Source: JBGTNQ01 sp964646785 (GTDB lineage Bacteria > Patescibacteriota > Minisyncoccia > Phycocordibacterales > Zambryskibacteraceae). From it: a stretch of DNA of 15,061 bases. Below, piece after piece: positions 1 through 7,228 of this stretch. The position numbers and the translations under genes were made by a program. Where the stretch lies: contig CAZYGU010000020.1 in assembly GCA_964646785.1 (NCBI GenBank), forward strand, positions 1 through 15,061, given 5' to 3'. The notes beneath the pieces were generated by a model. That model searched no databases. It had not been told where the DNA came from and was given only the letters and a program-made list of their open reading frames with translations. Within the stretch, counting starts at the first letter, position 1, and every line of letters begins with the position of its first letter.

Positions 1-27
1 AAACCACCCGCATGTATATGCGGGTGG
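1..27 (-). terminator. Intrinsic terminator after the SDR gene
   Basis: A perfect 10-bp stem (4-13 pairing with 18-27, loop GTAT) begins 4 bases beyond the TAA stop of the SDR gene. Read on the minus strand it is followed by T residues that run off the window edge, so the length of the U tract cannot be judged. It probably ends the transcript that includes the SDR gene. Confidence 0.75.
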
Positions 28-31
28 GGAA

Positions 32-751
32 TTACACGATGTGTGTGCTGTCGAGAAGTTGTGATGATGGGATATCTTGATCATCAAAGTGATCGATAAT
101 CCACTGTGCAATATCTTCGGGACGAACGGCCGCACCTCTTTTCTCCTCGGTATCAAGGAATCCTTGGTTTTTTGCTGTGTTGACGATTGCGATCATGAGG
201 TCTGTTGCTCGAATGCCATTTTCTTTGAGCTCATCTGCGAGTCCAAGAATGAAACGTCGTGCAGCAGCTTTCATTGCTCCGTATGTGCTGTTTCCACGTA
301 AGTGTTCTCGAACAGCTGCATGTGATGACATATGCACAATGAGACCGTGTCCCTGATTTCTGAAGAATTGTTGTGCCTGCCATCCCGCAATAAACACAGG
401 AAGAAATATTGTTTTGTAGTGGTGATCGGACAAGCTACTTGCGATGTCGATATCATCATCAAGATTGATCTGTTTCCAGCTTCCTGCGCTAATGATGATT
501 CCATCTACGGATCCAAATGCACTCACAGCTGAATCAAATACTGATTTGATGGCTTGGGTATCTGTGGCATCGGCTGGTACCACAAGTACTCTTTCGGCAC
601 CAAGGTTCTGTTCAACAACACGAAGTGTCGCTTCTGTTCTTCCTACAAGGACAACATTCGCTCCTTGATTGTGAAACTGTTTGGAAAGGACGCTTCCGAT
701 ATCTCCACCTGCTCCAATAACGATGATTGTTTTTTTGTGTAGTGTTTGCAT
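32..751 (-). CDS. SDR family NAD(P)-dependent oxidoreductase
   Basis: Classical short-chain dehydrogenase/reductase of 239 residues, a normal length for the family. The N-terminal Rossmann fold shows the glycine motif GAGGDIG (residues 13-19), a basic residue after strand 2 (R38, which often favours NADPH) and SAG at 88-90 where most members have NAG. The catalytic set is visible: Ser at 142/143 and YGAMK with Tyr157 and Lys161. The protein is soluble and cytosolic; the substrate cannot be told from sequence. No Shine-Dalgarno precedes the ATG. A TATACT hexamer lies about 20 bases upstream, predicting a short leader of roughly 13 nt. It lies 78 bases downstream of the M15 peptidase gene on the same strand, so some read-through is possible. 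The family assignment is secure; the role is not known. Confidence 0.92.
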   Translation of the reverse strand: MQTLHKKTIIVIGAGGDIGSVLSKQFHNQGANVVLVGRTEATLRVVEQNLGAERVLVVPADATDTQAIKSVFDSAVSAFGSVDGIIISAGSWKQINLDDDIDIASSLSDHHYKTIFLPVFIAGWQAQQFFRNQGHGLIVHMSSHAAVREHLRGNSTYGAMKAAARRFILGLADELKENGIRATDLMIAIVNTAKNQGFLDTEEKRGAAVRPEDIAQWIIDHFDDQDIPSSQLLDSTHIV

Positions 752-770
752 ACCAGTGTGGTTTGGAGGA

Positions 771-776
771 AGTATA
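771..776 (-). promoter_or_regulatory. Possible -10 element for the SDR gene
   Basis: The minus strand reads TATACT here, inside a short AT-rich gap between the SDR and M15 peptidase genes. The predicted start would be near 764, giving a leader of about 13 nt without a Shine-Dalgarno. No convincing -35 is seen, so this is a weak call. Confidence 0.35.
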
Positions 777-829
777 TAAAATCTGCTTTAGTCATATCAT
801 ATCTAAAAGCAAATTGATATGTTCGAATA

Positions 830-1708
830 TTAATCGAATAGGTTTACTAGATATGTATCAATGTCCCTTTGTTCAAGGTCATAAAAGCGCTTGTTTTCAT
901 TGTGAAGTCTTTGTGCAAGAGCTGTTCCTACAAATCTCCAATGCCATGGCTCGAATTGGTAGAATGTGTTTTCTTTCGGATATGAAAGAATAAATCCATA
1001 TTCATGTCCATGTGCGACTAACCAAGCGTATTCAGGGCTTTTCTCAAAACCTACAAACGTCGCACCAACTTCCGGAGTTGTAAGGTCAAGTGCGGTGCCA
1101 AGCTGATGCTCTGAGTATCCCTGATCAGCTGAAAATTTATTAGCACCAAGTCCATACGTTACTTTGTAGCTTGATTTCAACCCAGCTTGTTCATTGAATG
1201 ATCGATATGAAGAAATGATTTTTAGATGAATACCTTCGCTACTTGCTTTTGCAAACATGTTGTTAAGAAATCGTTCTGCATTTGCATGAAACTGGAGTGT
1301 TTTCTCTTTATTGAAGACAAACTCTTTATCAATAGCTACAAGTTTTGAAGGAAGGTAGTTTTCGTTAAGAAAATATACTTTTGAATATTTTTGGAGAAGT
1401 TGTGGATCTGTTTCCTTGAGTTTTTGAAGTGTCCCAACCGTACTTGAGATGCTTGCAATCTGCCCTTGAAATGATTCGTTCGTAGATTTCTCTGCAAGAA
1501 GCTTGTTCGAAAGGTCATCTCTTTGCTGCTCTGTATTGGTGAGAGAATCTTCTAATTCTCGTATTGTTTGATTTGCTTGTGCAAATGCTTTCGTAAGGGC
1601 TGTATAACGATAGTATCCATATGTAAGCCCCCCACATGAAACAAGAAGTAATACAAAAAATAGTATTGCGCTGTCTTTTATAAGGTTCATATGCTTCTGT
1701 ATTTCCAT
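830..1708 (-). CDS. M15 family D-alanyl-D-alanine carboxypeptidase (VanY/DacY-like), membrane-anchored
   Basis: Zinc D,D-carboxypeptidase of peptidase family M15B, expected to trim the terminal D-Ala from peptidoglycan stem peptides outside the membrane. Of 292 residues, 14-33 form a hydrophobic segment. LVSC at 22-25 could be a lipobox, but a plain membrane anchor is equally possible. Residues about 36-100 are a polar, heptad-like coiled-coil stalk. The catalytic domain (about 130-270) carries SEHQLGTALD (zinc ligands His201 and Asp208) and EPWHWR (catalytic Glu253, zinc ligand His256), with the family's SSYRS motif at 166-170. The ATG at 1708 is favoured because a TGTTACAAT extended -10 ends exactly 6 nt before it (leaderless). 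A second ATG at residue 7 is possible. It is divergent from the transglutaminase-fold gene. Confidence 0.93.
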   Translation of the reverse strand: MEIQKHMNLIKDSAILFFVLLLVSCGGLTYGYYRYTALTKAFAQANQTIRELEDSLTNTEQQRDDLSNKLLAEKSTNESFQGQIASISSTVGTLQKLKETDPQLLQKYSKVYFLNENYLPSKLVAIDKEFVFNKEKTLQFHANAERFLNNMFAKASSEGIHLKIISSYRSFNEQAGLKSSYKVTYGLGANKFSADQGYSEHQLGTALDLTTPEVGATFVGFEKSPEYAWLVAHGHEYGFILSYPKENTFYQFEPWHWRFVGTALAQRLHNENKRFYDLEQRDIDTYLVNLFD

Positions 1709-1752
1709 GGGGCGATTGTAACATAGTGAGCAATAAAAGGTAGAATATATAG
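1709..1752. promoter_or_regulatory. Compact divergent promoter pair, both predicted leaderless
   Basis: Only 44 bases separate two divergent start codons. On the minus strand TGTTACAAT (hexamer 1715-1720, TG element at 1722-1723) ends 6 nt before the ATG of the M15 gene. On the plus strand TAGAAT (1741-1746) ends 6 nt before the ATG at 1753. Standard -10 geometry puts both transcription starts on the A of the start codons. No Shine-Dalgarno is present for either gene. A TTGTAA at 1716-1721 could be a weak plus-strand -35 with a long 19-bp spacer. Confidence 0.6.
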
Positions 1753-2382
1753 ATGCATCGTTACTTTAAAGATTTAACCTCCTCAGAGGCACAGCTATTT
1801 CGAGAACTGAGTACTCCAAAAAAAATTCAAGATTTTTTGGAAGGAGTTTCGGTAAATTTTGAATATGAAGGAGATACCTTGTTATCTCCACGAAGGGTAC
1901 TCAATGAGCAGAAAGCACATTGTTTTGAAGGTGCATTGTTTGCGGCAGCGGTCTTGTGGTACCACAATATCCCACCGATTATTATGGATTTACAGCCAGG
2001 TCCAAAAGATGATGGTCATGTCGTTGCTCTCTATAGAGTAGATGGACTTTGGGGAGCCATTAGTAAGACAAATCATGCAGTTCTTCGCTTTCGTGATCCT
2101 GTATACAAAACACCACGCGAGATCGCTATGTCGTATTTCCATGAATACTTTTTAGATAGTGGAGTAAAAACACTCCGAACATATACAGTGCTTGATCTGA
2201 GGCATATAAAAATAAATTGGATTACTGAAGAAAAAGATCTTTGGGTTATTGATAAGGCGCTTGATCATGCAACATATCTTCCGTTGCTATCTAAAAAATC
2301 AGCTAGAAATTTGAGAAGAGCTGATCCTGTAGAAATTGAAGCGGGGAAGCTTGTTGTGTGGAAAAGAAAGAAAAAGAATTAA
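1753..2382 (+). CDS. Transglutaminase-like superfamily protein
   Basis: A 209-residue protein with the layout of a papain/transglutaminase fold. The likely catalytic cysteine is Cys57 in KAHCFEGALFAAAVL, followed by His89 in DDGHVVALY and an acidic residue such as Asp115 in FRDPVY, giving a plausible Cys-His-Asp triad in the right order and spacing. No signal peptide or membrane segment is seen, so it is probably cytosolic. The basic C-terminus (KRKKK) could bind nucleic acid or membrane. Whether it is a protease, an amidase or a cross-linking enzyme cannot be told. The start is fixed by a -10 hexamer 6 nt upstream (leaderless, no Shine-Dalgarno). The gene converges on the small gene ending at 2429, with a hairpin between them. 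Confidence 0.75.
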   Translation: MHRYFKDLTSSEAQLFRELSTPKKIQDFLEGVSVNFEYEGDTLLSPRRVLNEQKAHCFEGALFAAAVLWYHNIPPIIMDLQPGPKDDGHVVALYRVDGLWGAISKTNHAVLRFRDPVYKTPREIAMSYFHEYFLDSGVKTLRTYTVLDLRHIKINWITEEKDLWVIDKALDHATYLPLLSKKSARNLRRADPVEIEAGKLVVWKRKKKN

Positions 2383-2390
2383 TGCATACA

Positions 2391-2424
2391 AAAACCACCA
2401 AACAGCATTGTGCTGTTTGGTGGT
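2391..2424 (-). terminator. Strong intrinsic terminator for the 2429..2788 gene
   Basis: A perfect 14-bp stem (2394-2407 with 2411-2424, 3-base loop) lies between convergent genes. The plus-strand A run just before it becomes a U tract on the minus strand, while the plus-strand exit has no T run. It therefore mainly serves the minus-strand gene, whose stop is 4 bases away, though the hairpin could also protect the 3' end of the transglutaminase-fold transcript. Confidence 0.88.
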
Positions 2425-2428
2425 ACTC

Positions 2429-2788
2429 CTAGTTCCAAGGAATTCCCATTCCATCGCTCGATTCTTGGCCGATACCTTTTGCTTTCCATCCTGCATGTTG
2501 GAGGGGAGTGTCACTTTTTAGTGTGAAGACCTTCCAAAGATTCGGGTGGCGTTCGTTCGATTGAATGAGCATTATTGCTGATGCTTTCTCACCTCCGGTG
2601 AGTGCGCTTGCAATAGTCTCATTGGTCACGGTATCAAACCGGTAGACCACCATGACTGCATGAGCCGCTTCCTCCTCAACTACCTTGATCTCTTTGACAA
2701 TAACATCAGGATCGTTAGAAATGTGAAACGAAGTTGCGATTCCTCGAAAAGGGTTTCTGGTTCCTCGATATACGAACAGAAGGTACAC
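2429..2788 (-). CDS. Hypothetical protein, individually packaged small gene
   Basis: A 119-residue soluble protein that I do not recognise. It has mixed alpha/beta character, with a hydrophobic first strand (residues 1-7) and an acidic stretch near 36-41, and no signal peptide or metal motif. The start is GTG at 2788, chosen because AGGAGA (2793-2798) stands 4 nt upstream, a good Shine-Dalgarno. It has its own consensus-like promoter (2828-2855) and its own terminator (2391-2424), so it is a single-gene unit. This packaging matches the other small minus-strand genes of the window and contrasts with the leaderless enzyme genes on both sides. The presence of all expression signals makes it a real gene; function is unknown. 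Confidence 0.8.
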   Translation of the reverse strand: MYLLFVYRGTRNPFRGIATSFHISNDPDVIVKEIKVVEEEAAHAVMVVYRFDTVTNETIASALTGGEKASAIMLIQSNERHPNLWKVFTLKSDTPLQHAGWKAKGIGQESSDGMGIPWN

Positions 2789-2827
2789 GATGTCTCCTAG
2801 TAATTAGTGGTGTGTGAATCCAATAAA

Positions 2828-2855
2828 ACTATAACACTTAATTTGTTTATGTCAA
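2828..2855 (-). promoter_or_regulatory. Sigma-70-type promoter for 2429..2788
   Basis: The minus strand shows a perfect -35 TTGACA (2850-2855), a 16-bp spacer and -10 TATAGT (2828-2833). Transcription would start near 2821, giving a leader of about 32 nt that contains the Shine-Dalgarno AGGAGA. Confidence 0.8.
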
Positions 2856-2887
2856 AGTTGTTACTTATGTTTAAAAAAAAGTGCAAG

Positions 2888-3985
2888 TTATTTTCCTTTT
2901 CCGTAAAACCTTTTTAGCTGTGACACATGTTCTTCGTATGTTTTGCTGCAATGGAATTCACCAGATTTATCGTTAAAGTAGTAGAGACAGGGTGTTTCGA
3001 TTGGATTGAGCGCAGCAACAATAGCTGCAACAGATGGACTTGCGATTGGAGATGGTGGAAGTCCTTTGTGAATATACGTATTGTACGCAGACTTTCGATA
3101 CTTATCGGCTGGTACGACTGTTGGCCACCAACTTCCTGACGAAGAATTGGTTGCCTTTGCGTATTGAAGGGTTGCATCAATTTGGAGTTTCATTCCTGCA
3201 AATATTCTATTCCAAATAATTCCGGATATTAATCGTTTGTCAGCATGATCCATCGTTTCTCGCTCAATAAGTGAAGCAATAATAAGTGCTTGTTCGAGAG
3301 GTACGATACTTGAAACAGATTCGTCATATCGTGAAAGAACTTCATCCTGAAAACGTTTGTTTACTATTTGTTGAACTTCCTCAGGTGTTGATGCTGATCC
3401 AACAAAATATACTCCAGACAAAAATGATCCATCAGATAGTGGTAATACAGGGACAGTTGTTGTGTCTGTTGGAGTTGTAAATGCAAGTGCATCAGCTTTA
3501 CTCCATTTTAATTTTTTTGAAAAAGCAGCAATCACTTGTTCCTTTCTCATTCCTGCAGAAAGTGTGATGAAGTGGCCATCTACAGCAGAAAGATTCTGGT
3601 ACCACGGAGTTTCAGTTATTACTGAAGCAATCCATGTCGTAATTTTTTGTAATGTAGTGCTTAGGCCACCTGCTGATGCTTGTAGTGGGGAAGTAGGTCC
3701 TTCAAGAAAAGAATTCACTTCATCATTTTCAACGATAATTTTTCGGACAGGATCAACAGTAACAGGGAATTGCTCCAAAGGTTTTGGTGTAGCTTGTTCT
3801 TGTTTGTTTTGAATACGGATAGCAAGTATTTCTGGTATTGAGTAGGCGACACTTCCCATTATTGTAAATACAAGGACACCAATGCCGATAGCTTTTACAA
3901 TATTCCTTCCATTTTTTTCTTGTGTAACTTTCGAATTGAAATTCTGCTGTAGTGGTCTTATTGTTGGCATAATTGAATTAGTCAT
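2888..3985 (-). CDS. mltG: Endolytic transglycosylase MltG (YceG-like)
   Basis: Membrane-anchored lytic transglycosylase that cleaves nascent glycan strands and is thought to set their length. Of 365 residues, 30-50 form a single transmembrane helix after a basic cytoplasmic N-terminus, and about 138-170 match the LysM-like subdomain. The YceG catalytic domain follows. The signature is clear: ASLIERE with catalytic Glu241, then NRIFAGMKLQIDATLQY (259-275), and YNTYIHKGLPPSPIASPS near 301-318, which is nearly invariant in MltG. There is also an FND/FHCSKTYEEH tail typical of the family. The ATG at 3985 lacks a Shine-Dalgarno, but TATAGT ends 6 nt upstream, so the message should be leaderless. 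It is divergent from 4065..4718. No hairpin terminator follows, only a T-rich run on the minus strand. Confidence 0.95.
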   Translation of the reverse strand: MTNSIMPTIRPLQQNFNSKVTQEKNGRNIVKAIGIGVLVFTIMGSVAYSIPEILAIRIQNKQEQATPKPLEQFPVTVDPVRKIIVENDEVNSFLEGPTSPLQASAGGLSTTLQKITTWIASVITETPWYQNLSAVDGHFITLSAGMRKEQVIAAFSKKLKWSKADALAFTTPTDTTTVPVLPLSDGSFLSGVYFVGSASTPEEVQQIVNKRFQDEVLSRYDESVSSIVPLEQALIIASLIERETMDHADKRLISGIIWNRIFAGMKLQIDATLQYAKATNSSSGSWWPTVVPADKYRKSAYNTYIHKGLPPSPIASPSVAAIVAALNPIETPCLYYFNDKSGEFHCSKTYEEHVSQLKRFYGKGK

Positions 3986-4064
3986 ATTGTAACTATAAAA
4001 AGTGAAATAGTGAACCAGTATTCATTACTATGCTTCTTTTGGCAGCTCATGATATATTTAGTAT
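3986..4064. promoter_or_regulatory. Divergent promoters of mltG and 4065..4718, both predicted leaderless
   Basis: On the minus strand TATAGT (3992-3997) ends 6 nt before the mltG ATG. On the plus strand the extended -10 TGATATATT (4050-4058) ends 6 nt before the ATG at 4065. In both cases the expected transcription start is the A of the start codon. I see no good -35 for either and no Shine-Dalgarno. Confidence 0.6.
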
Positions 4065-4718
4065 ATGGAACATAGAGACTCAATACTTTCTCGTGAAGAG
4101 GCAGAATTAGAAGCAGAAAAATTACAAGAAAAGGTACTTCGGAATGCTACCGCAAGTGATTACGAACAAGCGAATACTGGTTTATCACAAAACGAATCAG
4201 TTGTAGTAACATCACTTGAGAGTCAACAAAGTGTCGATTATCGACTTGCAGAACTCAAAGCGCAACTTAAAGATGGGAGAGAAGTTATTGGTCCTACAGA
4301 AACGTATCCGATCACACTTGACGAGGTTTGGATGAGACTTTCACCTGAGTCAGCTAGTGGTACTGAAAGTGATTTGATTACCGCAGGTAAAAAAGTATTT
4401 ATTAGTTGGTTTGCAGAATCCCCAGAATATAAGAAGCAGCAAGTAGCAAGAAAAAGAAGTCTTGTGAGCAGATTAAAAAATGTATTTGCAGATACATTGT
4501 TTCCTACTCGTGATGAATCAGAAATTGTTGGTTTTTTGATTGCTCATGGTGTTGCTCGTAATGATGCTGATGGAATGAAGTGGATCTCTACTATGCTTAC
4601 TGAAGAATTTTCAGCGGGAGGTTTCGATGGTAACTATAGGCTAGAAAAATTTAGGAATGAACATGGTGAATGGTGCTATAGATTAAAGTCGGAAAGAGAA
4701 TACGATGATGCTGACTAG
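4065..4718 (+). CDS. Hypothetical charged protein
   Basis: A 217-residue protein that I do not recognise. The first 75 residues are Glu/Gln/Ser-rich and probably helical or disordered (for example EEAELEAEKLQEK). The C-terminal half looks folded, with a basic helix KRSLVSRLKNVF around residues 130-141 and an acidic end (YDDAD). No signal peptide, membrane segment or catalytic motif is evident, so it is likely cytosolic. The ATG is supported by an extended -10 ending 6 nt upstream and no competing Shine-Dalgarno. It is followed after about 95 bases by a serine hydrolase gene on the same strand that has its own promoter. Codon use resembles its neighbours, so nothing suggests recent transfer. 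Confidence 0.72.
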   Translation: MEHRDSILSREEAELEAEKLQEKVLRNATASDYEQANTGLSQNESVVVTSLESQQSVDYRLAELKAQLKDGREVIGPTETYPITLDEVWMRLSPESASGTESDLITAGKKVFISWFAESPEYKKQQVARKRSLVSRLKNVFADTLFPTRDESEIVGFLIAHGVARNDADGMKWISTMLTEEFSAGGFDGNYRLEKFRNEHGEWCYRLKSEREYDDAD

Positions 4719-4774
4719 TATTTCATATAAATATAACTTTTGATTATGCATAGTTTTTTTATTCTAGAATCGTG

Positions 4775-4780
4775 TATAAT
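4775..4780 (+). promoter_or_regulatory. -10 element (TATAAT) for the serine hydrolase gene
   Basis: A perfect TATAAT, preceded directly by GTG, sits 38 bp before the preferred ATG at 4813. The expected start near 4787 would leave a leader of about 26 nt without a recognisable Shine-Dalgarno. The sequence GAGGAAA just after the hexamer would mostly lie upstream of the transcript. No convincing -35 is seen. This gene is the exception to the leaderless spacing of the other enzyme genes. Confidence 0.6.
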
Positions 4781-4812
4781 TTGAGGAAATATTATCGTAT
4801 TTGTTTCTGTAT

Positions 4813-5829
4813 ATGAACTCTTCAACTTATAAAAATTTAATAAAAAAACCCCTATTTTTGATTGGTACGGTTGTTTTTTGTTTTATCCTTGGGTATGTCT
4901 TAAGAGGTGCCACTGGAAGTGGAATTTTCCCAAATTCCGATAAGGATACTGAATGTGTTTCAAATCTGGAATTTATAAACCCACAACCTGGGTGTGAATT
5001 GTATGAATTAAAACTTCAAAAAATGAGTGCACTTGAGGAAGCACTTAATGTTCAGACAGATGAATTCATTAAAGAAGGAAAAGCGAATAGAATTTCAATT
5101 TTTACTCGCGATCTTAAAAGTCAAAGGTTTGCAGGAGTACATGATACTGACATTTTTATTATGGCGAGTTTACTTAAGGTTCCACTCGTCATGACATATT
5201 ATCGGGTTTCTGATACCGCGCCAGAAACAATGGATCAGCCAATTATGTACGAGGGTGATCTTGATTTATATGATCAGCAATCAGTGGTACCGACCGACAA
5301 GCTTATTAAAGGAAATACGTATACCTACAGGGATTTAGCGAGAAGAGCCCTGATATATTCTGACAATATTGCTGCACAAATTCTTCTTGGGCATATCTCA
5401 GACGGGTATTTTGATAAAACACTTGTAGCTCTTGGCTTGCAGGCTGTTCGTGATGGTCAAAAAGAAGACTTCGTTACAGCAAAATCTTATGCTGGTGTTT
5501 TTCGAATTCTATATAACTCAACGTTTCTATCGAGAACAAGTTCGAATGAAATAATCAAAATTCTTACAGAAAGTGCTTTTACTGATGGGGCGACAAAGAA
5601 ACTCCCGAAAGATGTTGTTGTTGCTCATAAATTTGGCGAGAGAACAATTGTAAATCCAGATAATGGTGTTGGAGAAAAAAAACAACTTCATGATTGTGGT
5701 ATTGTGTACGCGAAAAATGGAAAGGAGCCATATACGTTTTGTATTATGACTGAAGGTGATAATTTTGATGAGTTAAAAACTGTTATTCAGGATGTATCTT
5801 ATAAGATTTACGAAACACTGATAGATTAA
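4813..5829 (+). CDS. Membrane-anchored serine hydrolase of the class A beta-lactamase/D,D-peptidase fold
   Basis: A 338-residue exported protein. Residues 11-31 form one N-terminal membrane helix or uncleaved signal anchor, with the catalytic domain (about 85-335) outside. The three active-site boxes of the penicillin-recognising serine hydrolases are present in order: SLLK (Ser119, Lys122), SDN (183-185) and KFG (273-275, in place of KTG). I do not see the omega-loop Glu (ExxLN) that true class A beta-lactamases use for deacylation. A peptidoglycan D,D-peptidase or an uncharacterised esterase/hydrolase is therefore at least as likely as drug resistance. Cysteines at 48, 61, 295 and about 309 may form disulfides. 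An in-frame TTG at 4801 would add four residues; the ATG at 4813 is the simpler start. Confidence 0.85.
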   Translation: MNSSTYKNLIKKPLFLIGTVVFCFILGYVLRGATGSGIFPNSDKDTECVSNLEFINPQPGCELYELKLQKMSALEEALNVQTDEFIKEGKANRISIFTRDLKSQRFAGVHDTDIFIMASLLKVPLVMTYYRVSDTAPETMDQPIMYEGDLDLYDQQSVVPTDKLIKGNTYTYRDLARRALIYSDNIAAQILLGHISDGYFDKTLVALGLQAVRDGQKEDFVTAKSYAGVFRILYNSTFLSRTSSNEIIKILTESAFTDGATKKLPKDVVVAHKFGERTIVNPDNGVGEKKQLHDCGIVYAKNGKEPYTFCIMTEGDNFDELKTVIQDVSYKIYETLID

Positions 5830-5847
5830 ATTCACTAAAGATTTTGA

Positions 5848-6657
5848 TTATTCGATTAGGTTTGGTGTCTCAGAAACTATTCTCAGTAGATCATCGTTGC
5901 TATATTTTGGGCGTTCAATTTTTTGCCATCCAGTATTCCAGACAGGAGAATCTGTAGGACGAATACGTCGGATCCAATTTGTATGTTCTTCTACCATACC
6001 TGTCTCTGGGTTTTTTCGTGAATAGTGCATAACCTCACAATTATGTACCCCGTCATCACTTTCTTTTGAAAGATACGATGCTTTAAATTGTTGCTGAGAC
6101 ATACGCTCAATAAGTACTCGAAATGCTCTCATAACTTCTCCGTGACATACGATAATGACTTTCTTGTCACTGCATTCTCTGTGCAGTGTGTGGAGTACAC
6201 GGTCGAGCCTAAGACAAAGATCGGCAAAGGATTCACCGTTTGGAGGTCTCCAGTAAAAAGGCTCAACAAGACGCATTTCAAGAGCGTGTCCAAATTTTTC
6301 TTCACGCTCAACTTCTGAAAGCATATCGAGGTCACCCCAATCTCGCTCACTTAAATAAAAATTTCTGTGCCATGTTGCATTGGGAAGTTTAAGAAGTGCA
6401 GATGTTTCCATTGCTCGAGTGTATTCAGAGGTAATACAGCGATCAAATATTGCATGATTGTCATAAAACTCCTGTCTAAGCCAATGACCTGCTTTTTCAG
6501 CTTGTTCACGACCAAGTTTTGAAAGTCGATAGCTTCTTGTGTGGCGTTTCTGGAGTAATTCAAATGCAGAGTGGTCTCCCTTTTCTGAAAGTCGTTTAGC
6601 GACGTTTCCTTCAGATTGTCCGTGGCGTACAAAGATGAGATCAAGGGGGAGTGCCAT
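5848..6657 (-). CDS. Histidine phosphatase family protein (phosphoglycerate mutase-like)
   Basis: Branch-1 histidine phosphatase superfamily, 269 residues, probably cytosolic. RHGQSEGN (residues 11-18) contains the phospho-accepting His12. SEYTRAMET near 77-85 supplies the second arginine, the acid residue is probably Glu104 in SERDWGDLD, and CHGEVMR (171-177) supplies the second histidine, His172. PNGESFADLCLRLD is the usual helix before the last strand. About 70 extra residues at the C-terminus, containing several Trp residues, go beyond a minimal domain. The family covers mutases and phosphatases for sugars, nucleotides and cobalamin intermediates, so no substrate is assigned. TACAAT (6666-6671) predicts a start only 2 nt before the ATG. 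The gene converges on the serine hydrolase gene, with 18 bases between stops and no hairpin. Confidence 0.9.
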   Translation of the reverse strand: MALPLDLIFVRHGQSEGNVAKRLSEKGDHSAFELLQKRHTRSYRLSKLGREQAEKAGHWLRQEFYDNHAIFDRCITSEYTRAMETSALLKLPNATWHRNFYLSERDWGDLDMLSEVEREEKFGHALEMRLVEPFYWRPPNGESFADLCLRLDRVLHTLHRECSDKKVIIVCHGEVMRAFRVLIERMSQQQFKASYLSKESDDGVHNCEVMHYSRKNPETGMVEEHTNWIRRIRPTDSPVWNTGWQKIERPKYSNDDLLRIVSETPNLIE

Positions 6658-6665
6658 ATATTCGC

Positions 6666-6671
6666 ATTGTA
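6666..6671 (-). promoter_or_regulatory. -10 element for the histidine phosphatase gene (2-nt leader predicted)
   Basis: The minus strand reads TACAAT with 8 bases to the ATG, so transcription should start about 2 nt before the start codon. There is no Shine-Dalgarno and no clear -35. The strong upstream terminator at 6711-6740 isolates this gene from the preceding one. Confidence 0.5.
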
Positions 6672-6710
6672 GTAGAAACCAACATTAATGTAAATGTGCA
6701 CATACAATAC

Positions 6711-6740
6711 AAAAACCCACATCACAGGATGTGGGTTTTT
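6711..6740 (-). terminator. Bidirectional-looking intrinsic terminator after 6746..7123
   Basis: A 13-bp stem (6711-6723 with 6728-6740, loop ACAG) has a GC-rich core (CCCACATC/GATGTGGG) flanked by five A and five T. It can therefore work in either direction. It begins 5 bases after the TAA of the small gene, whose terminator it must be. Nothing is transcribed into it from the left on the plus strand. Confidence 0.9.
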
Positions 6741-6745
6741 CGTTT

Positions 6746-7123
6746 TTACATAACATAAGAAGTACTTGGTAACACCCAGCGATTGAATCCGTGTAGAGTG
6801 AGTGCAAGAACGATCTGTTCTCGCATCATGTTCCATGTATTTGATGATTGCACAAGGATATCTTTGTCTTCTTGTGTCATTGTGCCGCCCTCATTCCACT
6901 CAAGAACAAGCTCTTTCCACTTTTTCTCCATTTCGTGTATCGAAAGTTCCATGGAATCGATTCGGATGTTACCGACTTTCCCATCAGCTGAAAGTTGAAC
7001 CCAAACATCGTTACCAGAAAGAAGAAGAAATATTTCATCTTTTTTTGAATACCCGAGCTTTTCGAGAACAGTGTGAACAGCTAATGCTTCAATCAATGAA
7101 CGAGGGTAGTTTCCCAGAAGCAT
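6746..7123 (-). CDS. Hypothetical protein, individually packaged small gene
   Basis: A 125-residue soluble protein that I do not recognise. The N-terminal third looks helical (SLIEALAVHTVLEKLGY), the middle has three short strands (IFLLLSGN, VWVQLS, GNIRID) and the C-terminal half is helical and Trp-containing. No metal, nucleotide or membrane motif is seen. The start is ATG at 7123, chosen because AAGGAGG ends 4 nt upstream, an almost perfect Shine-Dalgarno. A promoter with TTGTTT, a 16-bp spacer and TATAAA (7146-7173) and a strong terminator make it a complete monocistronic unit. It belongs to the same packaged class as 2429, 7214, 7631, 8758, 9474 and 14055. Confidence 0.82.
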   Translation of the reverse strand: MLLGNYPRSLIEALAVHTVLEKLGYSKKDEIFLLLSGNDVWVQLSADGKVGNIRIDSMELSIHEMEKKWKELVLEWNEGGTMTQEDKDILVQSSNTWNMMREQIVLALTLHGFNRWVLPSTSYVM

Positions 7124-7145
7124 ACATCCTCCTTATAAAGGTCCT

Positions 7146-7173
7146 TTTATAGACTACATTGTTTTAGAAACAA
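7146..7173 (-). promoter_or_regulatory. Promoter for 6746..7123
   Basis: The minus strand shows -35 TTGTTT (7168-7173), a 16-bp spacer and -10 TATAAA (7146-7151). Its leader is short, about 16 nt, and contains AAGGAGG. Confidence 0.6.
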
Positions 7174-7200
7174 ATACAGGGTTCATTTATTTATATATAA

Positions 7201-7228
7201 AAACCTCCCATCGTTAGCTGATGGGAGG
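7201..7228 (-). terminator. Intrinsic terminator with the stop codon in its loop
   Basis: The stem CCTCCCATC/GATGGGAGG (7204-7212 with 7220-7228, 7-base loop) is followed on the minus strand by a T-rich tail (TTTTTATATATAAA). The TAA stop of the zinc-ribbon gene (7214-7216) lies in the loop, so the last sense codons form the first arm. Confidence 0.85.

Noticed and set aside
1753..2382. Transglutaminase-fold gene as a toxin or effector
   Set aside because: There is no secretion signal, immunity-like neighbour or toxin-specific domain; only the fold-level assignment is supported.
2870..2887. A/T run after mltG as an intrinsic terminator
   Set aside because: There is a T run on the minus strand but no stable stem before it.
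3462..3812. Plus-strand open frame of 116 codons inside mltG
   Set aside because: It is the shadow of a confidently identified mltG on the other strand, with no expression signals.
6351..6836. Minus-strand open frame of 161 codons across the 6711-6740 terminator
   Set aside because: It runs through a strong terminator and overlaps two better-supported genes in other frames.
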